Shown: positions 24,407 through 36,730 of the stretch, piece by piece
Numbering within the stretch: position 1 is the stretch's first letter
Layout of the letters: each line of letters starts with the position of its first letter
Translations under genes and position numbers: made by a program
From: Hygrocybe punicea
Lineage: Eukaryota > Basidiomycota > Agaricomycetes > Agaricales > Hygrophoraceae
Direction of reading: 5' to 3'
Length of the DNA stretch: 64,000 nt
NCBI GenBank assembly: GCA_963556145.1
Contig: OY744464.1
Span: 744,001-808,000 of the forward strand
The notes under the pieces: generated by a model
Told to the model about the DNA's origin: nothing
Seen by the model: the letters and a program-made list of their open reading frames with translations, nothing else
Database searches by the model: none

Positions 24407-24863
24407 CGAACTGGGCTTTACCATCGCCCCGCTCACTCGTCATGTCGGAGGGCCCAGAGTTTTTTGTTATGCTTGCCACCACCTTTTTTAAAAAATAAAA
24501 AATAAAAAATAAAATTTACAACAACAAATAGCCTTTTACGGTTCTGCCCCGTTCTTGAACTCAGTATTTTTCAACAAAATACATCCTTTGGGGACCTCGT
24601 CGCTGTTTTCAGGACGAGGCCGCCCTTTTTTGGCTATCCATCTCGCTCTACGTCTCAACACGTCAGACAACTGAAGGTGATTGATTAGAATGTCTTATCC
24701 AGTCAAATAAATGCATTCAAGTACAATATAATAAATTATTGTGATGGTTGATCATTTGCACTCAGATTTGTAAAAATTGATTGCTGTATGTAACACTGGA
24801 TGCACAGCATGGTATATATTGCAAAAATATCTTGAAGTTGTGTTAAAATTAATCTATGTTACT
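24407..24863. other. AT-rich gap after the DIRS coding region
   Basis: It contains the AAAAAT repeats and GGACGAGG sequence probably belonging to the DIRS 3' end (to about 24660), then AT-rich sequence without open frames. Part of 24800-24863 is distantly mirrored at 25595-25660, suggesting that the adjoining palindrome was once longer. Confidence 0.5.
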
Positions 24864-25594
24864 TTATTGCTATTTTCATATATAATGACATTTTGAAAAA
24901 CAAATCTTTTAAAGAAGGAGGTCCTAGTAAAATGATAACTTGTGAAATACTGCACCAAATGACATAGTCTAAGAGGGACAGTTTGTCTATGTTCTAAGGG
25001 CCATCTTTCCCTCTATTTACAATTTCAAAATATGTGTTATATAAAAGGTTATAGGTGAATTGTTGATTTGAGTCATTGAAACTTGTACAATGAATATCTT
25101 TACAAGAAATGCTTGGATTGACATGGTTGTAGAGGGAAAGTTGTTCTATTTTTCAAGGGCTATAAGAGCCCATACTGTGTTTTGCTGTACTTTGAAATTT
25201 TGGAGGAGAATTACACAAAAACAACCTCTGTATAAATAACATTACAATAATCTGCTGAAAGTCCAAAATACAAGAAAACGCCGTATGGGCCCTTGTAGCC
25301 CTTGAAAAATAGAACAACTTTCTCTCTACAACCATGTCAATCCAAGCATTTCTTGTAAAGATATTCATTGTACAAGTTTCAATGACTCAAATCAACAATT
25401 CACCTATAACCTTTTATATAACACATATTTTGAAATTGTAAATAGAGGGAAAGATGGCCCTTAGAACATAGATAAACTATCCCTCTTAGACTATGTCATT
25501 TGGTGCAGTATTTCACAAGTTATCATTTTACTAGGACCTTCTTCTTAAAGAGATTTGTTTTTCAAAATGTCATTATATATGAAAATAGCAATAA
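24864..25594. repeat. AT-rich inverted repeat, arms about 330 bp
   Basis: The left arm, about 24864-25200, is the reverse complement of the right arm, about 25263-25594, with roughly 60 bp between. Outer ends read TTATTGCTATTTTCATATA and its complement. Inner parts are diverged but recognisable (CAAGGGCTATAAGAGCCC against its partner). It codes for nothing. The structure fits a fold-back or MITE-type element, or the paired ends of a deleted transposon. I did not find a convincing target-site duplication. Confidence 0.8.
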
Positions 25595-25861
25595 TGTACC
25601 AAAAGCAACAAAATCTGAAAAGATATTGCATAACTTTTATACATTTTAAACAAAAATATAATGAACAAATAATGTATTAGTTTGAGTTCAGTTGGTGAGT
25701 GGCTTCATTCTTTATTTCATAACATTCATTATGTTTCAAATACTGCTTTGCTTAAAATTATGTGTAAATGCCACAATATATTTTCAGAATATTTCTCCTA
25801 ATCATGTGTTGAAATAAAATGGATTGATAACCTTTTTTATCAAAGTATTATACTGTGCAGC

Positions 25862-26421
25862 TGTTACATATCACTCCGATTCCAACTCCGAATCCACCCC
25901 TCGTTCCATATCACACGACGAAGTCATCACCTGGGTCCAAAACATCATTGACGAAAACCGCAGACATTACCCCGATCCCAGACAATACCCTGATCATCTG
26001 ATCACCAATGACACACATGATTCACAAACCCTTGTCCATGTGCTTAACAACACAGCGCAGCACAATCATCGTATCCGTTGTCTATTGTTGCCAGATCCAC
26101 AACATAGCCGTTGGCCACCACGATGGCACCTCAAAATGCATATACCACGAAGCATGCGAAGACACTGTTCATCTCGGAGCTCAACCTCCTCGCAGCCACG
26201 CATGATGAAGAAGCCTGCCCTGAAGTTGCTATAGTATATAAACCCAAATACTTGTAGTCAGTAACCCTAAGTCTAGTTTAGCTATGCTTCCCCAGATCGC
26301 TACCGAGACTACCCAGACACTTCCTCCCCCTTTCTTACCCTTGTAACCACTTATTCTATATATCTTCCTCTGTTTGGTTGATTGTTGCCGGAGCTCGCAA
26401 TTAAGACCACGATCCGTAACA
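25862..26421. repeat. Short LTR-like element (TGTTAC...GTAACA)
   Basis: It starts TGTTACATATCACTCCG and ends GATCCGTAACA, the same termini as the 1.67 kb elements at 26460 and 61269, but is only 560 bp long with different interior sequence. The last 40 bp (GTTGATTGTTGCCGGAGC onward) are shared with those elements. Flanks GCAGC and GCCAG are not a clear duplication. Likely an internally deleted or related solo LTR. The stretch 25595-25861 before it holds nothing I can identify. Confidence 0.5.
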
Positions 26422-26459
26422 GCCAGTGTAAGGGGCTACCATATACATCTAATTATTCC

Positions 26460-28127
26460 TGTTACGTTTCCAACTCCGCTTCCAACCCCGATGCCCATTC
26501 TGATACCCACCATGATGATTCTGCACTGCACACCTTCCTTTTTCATTTCATTTTGTCATTTGTCTTCATTTCAACATCATTGTTTCTTCTTTTGGACATC
26601 CTTGTATTTTCTTATTCTTGTTCTCTTTTTGTCCCTTCTTCTAGAACAATCCAGACCGACCATGGACATCTCCCATGTGACCTTGTTGTACCCGAATAGT
26701 CTCCTTGCCGACGGACATCATCGCTATTGTCTTTTCCCTCGCCCTGACATATTGTTGACTTCATCCCACGACAAACCGATTCACAATGGCTGTACTCCCA
26801 ACACAGCTCATTACCGTAATTGTTATTGGCAGCATTGCCATCACCTTCCTGATTGGTTTCTACCTTGTTATGTTATGATCTATCTTTGGCATTGGCACCA
26901 AAACCCTTCCGCCATTGATACTTCTGACTTCCACCTTGACAATATCTCACCACGTAATTGACAATTGCCATTCTTGGATATTTGGTTTCCATATTCATAC
27001 CCTGTGCCTACCATTATCCTCCCTGACGATCCGACGACATTCCTCACCTGCATGCGAACTCTGAACAATCCCCGATCATGAGACATTTCACTGTTCTCTC
27101 TAATCCGACCATCGCCGGAGCATACTCTTTTGGACTTCGACCACAGACCATACGACTTCCCAAACAGTGAACCAACCCCTATCATATATTGTTCGCACGA
27201 CACCACTTCAATGCAGTACCTGATGACTTGTTCCCACAGCTTGTCACTCATGCCATGACTCGAAACCTGGACCCACATTCATTTATCCTTTTCCATCTTT
27301 CATCTTGATACCTCCCACACTCGTTGACAATGATACCCTTTCTTGGACAAATACCGACATCAGGTGGACCACGTTGTTTCACACACAGGACAAGACACCG
27401 CCCCTCGATACGTCATTGACACAGACATCGTCATCTGGTACAGCTTATGCTGTTCATATGTCTGACCTCGACTAGCCCATTGTCTTAGTTGGTTTTTTCC
27501 TCTATACATTCCTTCATTTTCTTTCATACCAACCTTGCCACTATATCCACGCTACCTCAGGACACTCTCATTGCCAACCCCACACTGGACGAAACCCATC
27601 TTCGACCCGACCATGCAACGCACTTGCCAAACTGCGCACTTGCCTGTTACAGCAAGTGTAGACCCCGAATTGGCAATTCTGCTTGTCACATGATCCGATG
27701 ACAAATCATCCGAGTCATCCGGACCTCTTTTATCCTCAATGACACCCGGGCCTCCAGTTGGATCGCAAGAACATCGACATGAGGACACCTCATGGTGAAC
27801 ACATGGTAGAGTTGGACATGTTGTGGCTTCATGGTTGTATTTCTATTTACCTCCCCTCAAGACCAGTCACTATATATACTGTTCTTGTTGTTGGTTTGGA
27901 TTTTTTCTTCTTTTCCTTTCTTTACATTTAGTCTGGTTCTTGGGGCAGACTCATCTTGTTTTGGGTAACCCCCATGGCTCGCAATGACATTAGACCTTGA
28001 CCCCCCCCCTCTTAGCAGTGTTGTCTTAGCTGTAAGCAACAATGAAAGCTGCTCTTCTCTCCTCTGGAAACTGCCTCCCAGTTAAGTTGATTGTTGCCGG
28101 AGCCCGCTGCAGAAGCGATCCGTAACA
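26460..28127. mobile_element. LTR-like element (solo LTR candidate), copy 1
   Basis: This 1668 bp element begins TGTTACGTTTCCAACTCCG and ends GAAGCGATCCGTAACA, flanked by ATTCC and ATACC (four of five bases identical), fitting an aged 5 bp target duplication. It is closely similar over its whole length to the element at 61269-62929. Read on the minus strand it would start TGTTACGGATCG, a common start of fungal Ty3-type LTRs. Open frames inside do not resemble proteins. It interrupts the minus-strand gene fragment at 28128. Confidence 0.65.
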
Positions 28128-28735
28128 ATACCTGAGTGAATGTGCTGTTGATGAATGCGATTGAATGCAGAACTCTCAACATTTTGATATTCTGATCCTT
28201 GAGCGGCATGCAGACAAATGACATCTGGACCTCGACAACGTCACCAATGCGAAAAATTTGATGTTTGGCTTCTTCAAATCTGGGGACATACTCTGTCAGT
28301 CCAGTTTGAATTGTTGCGTGCTGTATCAACTTTACCTTCTGGCCCCTTCTTCGTTGTTGTGGCATGCATAATAAAGAACATTGTTTTCTTCACCATGAAT
28401 GTAGCCTGACTTTGCCATTTCCACTAGGATACCATGGGGGTCGACTGCCTCGCTGAATGGTATGTGCTCCATCCCCGGTGCATGTCTCCTTGGCATAAAA
28501 TATTGGTTGGTGACATCGAGTGCCTGGTATCCAGCAAAGGTTGTTGGCCTCCAACCGTCAAGCTGTCCTTCAGGAAATTGGTGATGGAAATGGGTGAAAA
28601 TTTCTTGCACTGTCTTTGTGGCATCATTGAATGTGGGTGTTCCTGTGCCAGTTATAGAGATGCCCTGCCTTATGAACTTGTATTGAATTGGCTGGACACT
28701 TCTAAAAGGTTAGCGTCATTTTAGGTTGTTGTGAC
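28128..28735 (-). pseudogene. Fragment of an Agaricomycete gene of unknown function
   Basis: Minus-strand coding sequence of about 170 codons in two frames: QEIFTHFHHQFPEGQLDGWR ... HAPGMEHIPFSEAVDPHG ... YIHGEENNVLYY, then IFRIGDVVEVQMSFVCMPLK ... MLRVLHSIAFINSTFTQ. A frame change near 28345 separates the two, either a short indel or a mis-seen intron. The pattern (GDVVEVQ followed by a hydrophobic strand) resembles a protein family frequent in mushroom genomes beside transposons. I cannot give a function. The LTR-like element truncates it exactly at 28127. Confidence 0.45.
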
Positions 28736-30601
28736 TAACTAACTACTCACGTAGGCTTTTCTAACACAGGTGGTAGTGCAATTCCACACACAATGCCCTG
28801 CACAATATACACCTTCCCCTCCTTCACCTTCTTGTTCACTATGGGTCCTTCTCCTGTTGGTACATTGATCAGATGCCAGGTTGGAGGTTGTTCCATGCTG
28901 ATGATGTCAAGTTGGTGTTTCCAATCGGGTGCCTACAAGTTGTTGTGTGAGTTTTATGTCATCTCCTGTTTGTATCATAATGTACTTTTGTTGCATCGGC
29001 CAACTGACAATTTTCTCTTTTGCTTTGTTCAGATGCAAACTTTTCTAGTGTGGCACCTAATCAATTTTCATGGTCACTGTCATTCTGTTCCCAAATTTTG
29101 TATGACGAGCCACTCACTTGCACCTTTCAGGTCATATGTTGGGTCCATCAATTCACTTGTGGGGGGTTTTGTTTTCACATCCTGCGCATTTTATCATTCT
29201 CTGACAATGCTTGCTTTCCTTCTACCGGACCTCAGGTTGTTGCATGCTGGCAGGTTGTTGCACGCTGGCATCCAACAGTGGATTTACAAGATTAGTTTAA
29301 TTGCTGCCTCCTAACATCTCTTCTTATGCTCTACTACCCTGTCATCTGTGTAGTCGCTGCTTTGCTTCTGGGTTGACCTGTCAGAAACATCCTCATTGCA
29401 CATGGTCATTGTCATTCTGTTCCCAAATTTTGTATGATGAGCCAATCACTTGCACCTTTCAGGTCATACATTGGGTCCATCAATTCACTTGTGGGTGGTT
29501 TTGTTTTTGCATTGTGCACATTTTATCATTCTCTGACAATGCTTGCTTTCCTTCTACTGGACCTCAGGTTGTTGTATGCTGGCAGGTTGTTGCACGCTGG
29601 CATCCAACAGTGGATTTACAAGGTTAGTTTAATTGCTGTCTCCTAACATCTCTCCTTATGCTCTACCCTGTCATCTGTGTAGCTGCTGCTTTGCTTCTGC
29701 ATTGACCTTTCAGAAACATCCTCATTGCACCCTGCCTGTTGCTATTTAGACTTCACTTCTGTCCATGCACTTCACAGGCAGCTTTTGAATGGTATTTACC
29801 TTCGTATCCATGTCTTCATTTCTGTTCTGAAACATCCTCCTTCTTATTTAGCATATCACCGTTGACCTGTTACATCTCCCCCATTGGATGCAACCCTCAT
29901 TTTGTTCATGTTCTATCTGTTTTGACCTGGAGTTTCTCCACTGTTGGCTGCCTCTTTTCCCTTTTGGGTCTTCACACCCAGGATATAGCTTCCGCATTTT
30001 ACCTCCGTGCATTTGTGTGTACCCCCTCAGATGGCTCTTTATCTGGCATTCTCATTTGTATCCACAGTCCCACTTCTCCATTGCATCATGAGTCCCTTCT
30101 GTGTCATTTATTGTGTATCCCTCAAGTTCTCCCACACTGGCCTTGTACTTCATATTCGGGTTGCTGCCTTGGTGTCATCTTTATTTGGCTGAACTTTGTC
30201 TTTTGTATAGATCATAGCTATGATACTCTAGGTGATGCTATGGGTGTTTGGCAGCAGGTGTTCGTGTGTTTTATAGTGGGTTAAGTTACAGATGCATTGT
30301 GGAGGTTTTGATCTTCTCATGTGTTCACAATCAAACTTCCTCTTTGACATCTCATCTCCTCCTTCTTGCGGCATTCATGGTGTGTCTCGTTGGCATCATG
30401 AAGTGTGGGCATCGTAGCATATGTATTCTGCTTTCTTTGTGGATCGGTACTATATAGCCATCTATAAGTTGGAGCTCTCCACAACACTTGAAATGTTTTC
30501 TCATCCCACAACTTACCCGACAGCTTACCGTTTTACATTACCATGTCCACCTGATCTGCATCCAAACAGTGGGTTTTCCTATTATTTTGTCAGCGTTAGC
30601 C
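28736..30601. other. Non-coding stretch with a 332 bp tandem duplication
   Basis: No convincing gene lies in these 1.9 kb. Two direct repeats of 332 bp occupy 29071-29402 and 29403-about 29730; both contain TCATTCTGTTCCCAAATTTT and GGTTGTTGCACGCTGGCATC. The copies differ at scattered positions and by small indels. The T- and C-rich plus strand suggests decayed gene or transposon sequence. Confidence 0.6.
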
Positions 30602-32961
30602 ATGCCTGATCCTTTATTTTATTTTGCAAGTTCTCCGGCAAAAAATGCAGTTAAAATTGCTGCCCCTTCCTCTCCGGTTGCAAACTGGTAGGTTTTCCAA
30701 GTTCATGGGGGATTTGTATTTGACATTGTTCTTGGTATAGGTCTGACAAAAAGGCAACTGCGAAGCAAAAGGCAGCCACCCTTTCTGACTCTGATATGTA
30801 TGTATTGTGAACTTGTATCTGTTATTATCTCTACTCAGGCATCTTCATTTTAGTGAAATTGTCGAATCTCCAGAGGTTCGCACCAAAAAATCGAATCTTC
30901 AGTATCCGCTCCACCTCCAAGTTCCCAAGACCACAAGGATCTGCCTCCTGTGTCCTTCTCGTATGCCACCTATTTTTTTACCTCAATTCAGTGTTTTTCT
31001 TATCACATCTTGGCATCAGCGCTGCGCTCCTCGACATCAAGCCTTCTTTCACTTTTGGTAATGATCTTGACATTTCCAAATTGTCTTCCAAGGAGGATAT
31101 GGAATTGCTTGGCTTTCATGTACTGTGTTAATATGTGTACAGGTCCCCTATAGTAAAGGGGAAGATGGCAAGTAAAAAAAATACATCCAAAAAGGACAAA
31201 GGCATGACTGCGAAGTTTCCATCAACCTCCGCCAAGCAACTTTCGCCGGTGTAATTTATCCCTCTTGATGTGTTATCTTGGATAATGAATGCCCCTTAGA
31301 TCAGATACCGAGCCTCTTAAAGACATGCCATTGCCTGTAAAGGCACGTTCTGAGTAATTTGCCTTGTCCTTTCTTTATTCTACTGTCTGATTATCATTTT
31401 TTTACTGTAGAACCAAGGTTAAGTTAGAAGCTGAGTGCCTTGAAGTCACACTGTCACCTGTCAGAGCACATTCTAAGTAATTTGATTGATTTTTCTTTGT
31501 TCTATGTCTGACTTTGTATAGCAGAACCAAAATTAAATTGGAGAAAGCTCATCTTATCAAAGAAAGGTATGTCTTTCTTCATGGCCACTAGCTCTGGCTC
31601 TGAAATTACACAAGCACCTTATTGTCTTCCTTGCCATCTAGGGAAATATCTGTGCAACCCACGATTGAAATCACTACCGATGATAATAAGATTTGTTCTC
31701 CATCACCTGAACAGGAACTGTATGAATTCACGCTAATTTGATATTATCCTGGAGTGTAATCCTAAAAAACTTTTTGGAACAGGGTGCCTGTGTTAGACCC
31801 TGCTGAATGTGGATCGGATGCTGGATCAGATGCTGGATCGGATGCTGTTCCGTAAGTTCAGTATTCATGTTTTATTTTGTGATATCTCATTATGAATTAG
31901 TACTTGTGACCCTGGTGAAGATAGCAGCGCCTTGGATGATTCTCCCCCATCACTTAAGGACTTGCAGAAAGACCCCCTCACAGTTATGCACAAGGACATG
32001 CAGGACCCAAACCTATACAAGATATATGAGGGCCTTCCAGAACTTCCATAAGTTCCTAGCATTGTTTGTTTGACTGGATTCAAATGTCATCCGCAGATGG
32101 TTCTGTGACATCATCTCCTACTTATCCCAACCAATGGGAACAAACCGTGTCTCATTTACATCTGTTCTCAAGATGTATTCCAAGTCAACTGCAAAGTATG
32201 GATGCCTTCCTCAAACATTTCATATATGCTCATTTCCATTGAAGCTTGGTGCTAGATGGTCTTGTATTCATCAAGAGTGGTTTTTTTGTCAACACAAGCA
32301 GAGTTCATCCCAATTCTCTCATTGTCGAGTTGTGCCGCTTGAAGATTGCTGGTACATCTCATCATGCAGTCGGTATAATGTCAGATACAATCACGGAGTG
32401 TTTCGTACTCAACGAGATTGTTGGTGGTTCTCTCACTGTCCACAAGGTCATGATAACACCCTTTGAGCAAGAAATGCAGAGGGATTTGTCTTTGTTGGGT
32501 AAATTGTTCAATTTTCAAGTGGTGACTGGTTCCGTTTCCCATTATGGCATTTCATTCTTAACTCGCAAGAGGCATGTGTCTTTTAGGTTTTAATTTCATT
32601 GTTTATGGTTGTCTGACTAGTCTAACTGTCACTGTAGTCAAAACTCCTCCTCTGTCTCCATGCAAAGCCAGCAGTCTTTTCATGACACTTGCAAGCCCTA
32701 TGTCATATAATATGCAGGGAGATAGAAGGCGCACCAGATATCCAGCCTCGTATGGATACGAAGATAGAAGAATGAATCTCTTTGCCACTCCAGTATGCCT
32801 CATTGCCCCTAATGTAAATGGTTTTACAGTTCCAATTTACGATGGCTGTTGCAAGGCCGGTCACACCTTCTCTTTCATCGACAAAGATTTTCACAATCTG
32901 TTGGACTTCCCATTGTATAAGCATGGATTACAGGATCTTCCTGTCAATGCAGGGCATTCAG
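30602..32961 (+). pseudogene. Multi-exon gene of unknown function, 3' end cut off
   Basis: The likely start is ATG 30602. Small exons 30602-30687 and 30741-30797 encode a Lys/Ala/Ser-rich disordered part (DKKATAKQKAATLSDSD), followed by further short exons ending around 31855 (GSDAGSDAGSDAVP). From about 31915 a folded part appears, with frames changing between exons: KDLQKDPLTVMHKDMQDPNL, then GFFVNTSRVHPNSLIVELC ... GIMSDTITECFVLNEIVGGS, then FTVPIYDGCCKAGHTFSFID ... FPLYKHGLQDLPVNAGHSA. The last block resembles a family common in Agaricomycetes that normally continues for another 30 or so residues. Here it stops where the inverted end of the large KDZ element begins (32962). I cannot give a complete exon model or a function. 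Confidence 0.45.
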
Positions 32962-33430
32962 CAAGATATTACCAACTGACTTGGGATGCCTGAAAATGAG
33001 ATTGCCCAACTGACTTGGGGATAGCTGAATCAGGCTGAGATATATCCTGGCCCAACTGAACTGGTCCAGGCTGATGTTCCCAGGATATAGCCTGGCCCAT
33101 CTGAGATGGTCCAGGCTGATGTTCCCAGGATATATTCTGGGCCAACTAAGATGGTCCAGGCTGATGTTCTTGGGATATATCCTGGGCCAATTGACATGGT
33201 CCAGGCTGATGTTCCCAGGATATATCCTGGCCCATCTGGGATGGTTGAGGCTGATGTCCCCAGGATATATCCTGGGCCAACTGGGATGGTCCAGGCTGAT
33301 GTTCTCAGGATATATCCTGGCTCAACTGACATGGTTTACGCTGATGCTGTCATGATGTCTCCTGGCTCATCTTGGATTGTTCAGGATAATGTTCTTAGGT
33401 TATGTTTTCAGGATATGTCCATAAGACATC
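32962..33430. repeat. Left inverted end of the KDZ element with 45 bp repeats
   Basis: After the outer 70 bp, about seven imperfect units follow. Each holds CCAGGATATATCCTGG or a close variant, a perfect 16 bp palindrome, then GATGGTCCAGGCTGATGTTC. Units decay towards 33430. The matching array lies at 54630-55020 in opposite orientation. Such subterminal palindromes are typical transposase-binding sites (inference). 33431-33659 holds nothing further. Confidence 0.8.
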
Positions 33431-34875
33431 TGTTTTCTTGCTAGAGCTCATAATCATGTGCCACAATAACTTGATTGATTCATTATAGTCAACTCCTGGT
33501 AGCTGCAACTACCCATAAAGCCCTGATACATGTCAGCCCTTCTTGTATTTTTTCTTTTCAGGTCCCTGCTCAGTTTCTTCCTCTGGATCTATGTGATGTT
33601 TGGACCGTTGCCTATTGTTGAATTAGTATCATTTTCACAACTTATCCCATAATAATGACTTACAATCTGTCAGCAGATGGAATCTGCTCAAATACTGACT
33701 TCATCTCAAGTACAATTTTCATCCACCTTTCATGCTCTGCCTGTCCCCCAATCTGACTTCCCCATTCCTTTAGTCCCACCAAGAACAGAACAAGTCCTCC
33801 AAGTCCTCTTCTACACCATGTTTTCTCCAGAACACTATTTGCAGATATACCACCCAAGGTACACCATTGCCACCACTTTTCCATCTGTTTTTCAATTCTA
33901 TCAAAGTCCATGATATCATCCTGTTTCTTTGATCGACTCAAGCTCCAGTTCACTAAGGATCGAGGGGGCTTGAATTCCAAAGCAGGTGGTGTGGTGGGAC
34001 CACCCAAGCGAACCAGGGCCAATTCAGCACCTACCCAAGCCTCACAAAGATGACTCCAATCTTGACCCAGCTTGGAGATTGTATTCTCATCAAGACCAAT
34101 TTCCAGACCCAGACGCTGTATTTCTCTTGGAATACCTGTTGTCTTGATAATAATTTTTGGAGGAGCTGGTAATTTCTTTAGCCTGTAGTTTTCATGATCA
34201 GTTATGCATGAGAGTATATATAAATGTTCAACCTTTCAATATCCTCTAGCACAACTTCAATAGCCCTCATAATGGAATTGTATCCCACAAGTGTTGTTTG
34301 GTGAGTGTAGTCTGGAAAATCACTTGGTATATCATCATCTCGAATAAAGTGTGCCTGAGTATATGCCCGCAATGCTAATCCAAGGCCAAGAAGGATCTGC
34401 TCAATGGATGAAGTACAATGGGGTTTTCCAGAGGAAGCATCAATCCATGGTTGTGTCACTTCAGTCAACCACCTAGCCCCAACTAACTAGATGTAACACA
34501 ACTCTGTAGGTGTTCCATCTAAGTGTTCATATAACCATGGTACTCCCAAGGACAATTTATTGCCCCAGGGACATTCTGACTGTAGGCAAGCGTAGGGTTA
34601 TATTTTTATCCCTAGGGACAATTTCCAAAGAAGACCAAAGGCTGAATAGTTATCCCAAGGGATGATTTTGAGAAAGGATCATGGCCTGAAATATCATCCC
34701 ATGGGACATATTATAATACCATCAGGGAGAATATATATTTTCCTGGGATATATTCTCAACCAATGTTGCCTCAGCTCAAGCTGATGTTTTTTGAAAAATG
34801 GCTATAACATTGTAAATAAAATAGGTAAAATTATGAAAATATTTGTGTGCATAGATTAAAAGGCCTAGGGACTGT

Positions 34876-35570
34876 AATTTCATCCCTTGGGATATGTATT
34901 TCATCCCTTGGGATATTTATTTCGTCCCTTGGGATATTTATTTCATCCCTTGGGCTATTTATTTCATCCCTTGGGATATTTATTTCATCCCTTGGGCTAT
35001 TTACTTTATCTCTGGGGATATTTGTTTTATCCCTTGGGACATTTATTTTATCCCTTGGGACATTTATTTTATCCCTTGGGATATTTATTTTACCTGAGAA
35101 AAGCCCATGGGACATATAGAATATCCCATGGGATACTTATCTTGTCTAGAAAACAGCCCATGGGACATGTAGAATATCCCATGGGATACTTATCTTGTCT
35201 TAGAAAACAGCCCATGGGACATAGAACATCCCTTGGGATACTTTCACTATTACAGAAACAGCCCATGGGACATGAAAAATATTGCTTGGGATATTTACGT
35301 TAACCAAGAAAAAGCCCATGGGACACATAAAATATCCCATGGGATATTTACTTTACCCACAAAAAAGCCCATGGGACATATAAAATATCCCTTGGGATAC
35401 CTTTGTTATCGCAGAAACAGCCCATGGGACACATAAAATATCCCTTGGGATATTTACTTTATCCACAAAAAAGCCCATGGGACATATAAAATATCCCTTG
35501 GGATACCTTTGCTATCGAAGAAACAGCCCATGGGACATATAAAATATCCCTTGGGATATTTACTTTACTC
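34876..35570. repeat. Minisatellites in the left palindrome arm
   Basis: 34876-35090 is an array of about ten 21 bp units (ATTTATTTCATCCCTTGGGAT and variants). 35100-35570 continues with 50-60 bp units alternating CCCATGGGACATATA and ATCCCTTGGGATA. Both contain near-palindromic cores. Mirror arrays lie at 39900-40500. Confidence 0.85.
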
Positions 35571-35715
35571 AAAAAAGCTCCAATCTACAGGCTGGTGGGA
35601 CTGCGCCAAGTCACACAATAATAATCATAGCAATGCCACATGTTACATAATTTTAATTTACCAACCACTCAAAATGGATATAACAAATTAAATAATTATT
35701 TTACCTAACTACATG

Positions 35716-36730
35716 TTATTCTAATTTATCAGGGAAGAGACAGGGAGGTGGAGGAAAGGGGAATGGCAGGGAATGGGGGTGAGCAGGGGGAGAAGGGGCA
35801 GGAGGTGGATGGGAGGTGGGGATGGTGGATGGACAGCACATAGGCAGGGGGAGAAGGGGTAGGAGACAGCCAGGGGGAGAATGGAAAGGAGGAGGGAGGA
35901 GGGGGAGGGGAAAGGAGGGAAAGGGAATGACCAACAATACATACCGGTGTTCCCCTGGTGTCCACGCCCCTCGCCCTTGTCCTTGTCCTTGTCCTCGTCG
36001 TCCCCGTCGTCCTTGTCGTCCCGGTCCCCGTCGTCCTCGTCGTCCTGGTCCCCGTCGTCCTCGTCGTCCCAGTCCCCATTGTCCTCGTCCTTGTCCTTGT
36101 CCTCGTCCCCGTACCCATCCGCCTTGTCCTTGTCCTTGTCGTCCCCGTCCCCGTCGTCCTTGTCCTCGTCCTCGTAGTCCCCGTCCCCGTCCTCGTCCTC
36201 GTTGTTACCGCGTGGCCCTGTTCCCGTTCGCGTTGTCGTTGCCGTCCTGTTTGCCGTCCCGTCCTCGTCGTCCCTGTTGCCGTCATCCTTGTTGTCCCGG
36301 GCTCCATGGTCCTCGTCGTCCCGTTCCCCCATCCCGGTCGTCCTCGTTTCCGTCGTCCGTTGCCCCCGTCCCCGTTCCCGTGTTCGCTGTCCTCGTCGTC
36401 ATCCTCGTCCTCGTCCCCGTTTCCGTCCTCGTCGTCCCTGCTGCCGTCGTCCCGTTCCCCGTCCCGGTCGTTCTCGTTTCCGTCGTCCGTGGTTCCCGTC
36501 CGCCCGCTGTCCTCGTCTTCGTTTCCTCGTCCGTGTCGTGGTTCCCGTTCCCCTTGCCGTCGTCTTCCCCTTTCGCGCCGTGGTCGCGTTCGTTCGTTTA
36601 CCCCGTCGTCCTCATTCCCGTCGTCCTCGTTTTTGCTGTCGTAGTGGGCCTGGGTTGTCCCCGTTCTCGGCTGCGTACCGTCTCCTTGTCGCCCGCATGC
36701 GCGTCTGCTTGTTGCTGTTGCCGCGTTCGC
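35716..36730. repeat. GTC/CTC-rich low-complexity block, left arm
   Basis: First a GGGGAG-rich purine tract (35740-35930), then about 750 bp of imperfect GTCCTCGTCGTC words. It is open in several frames, but this is a consequence of composition. The inverse block is at 38690-39720. Confidence 0.8.

Noticed and set aside
29071..29730. Possible CRISPR-like or satellite array
   Set aside because: Only two units of 332 bp, eukaryotic context, no short spaced repeats.
34847..35303. Repetitive frames (SLGIFIS or GYLFHPL repeats) resembling a repeat protein
   Set aside because: They are translations of the 21 bp minisatellite, which is 7 codons long and therefore open in every frame.
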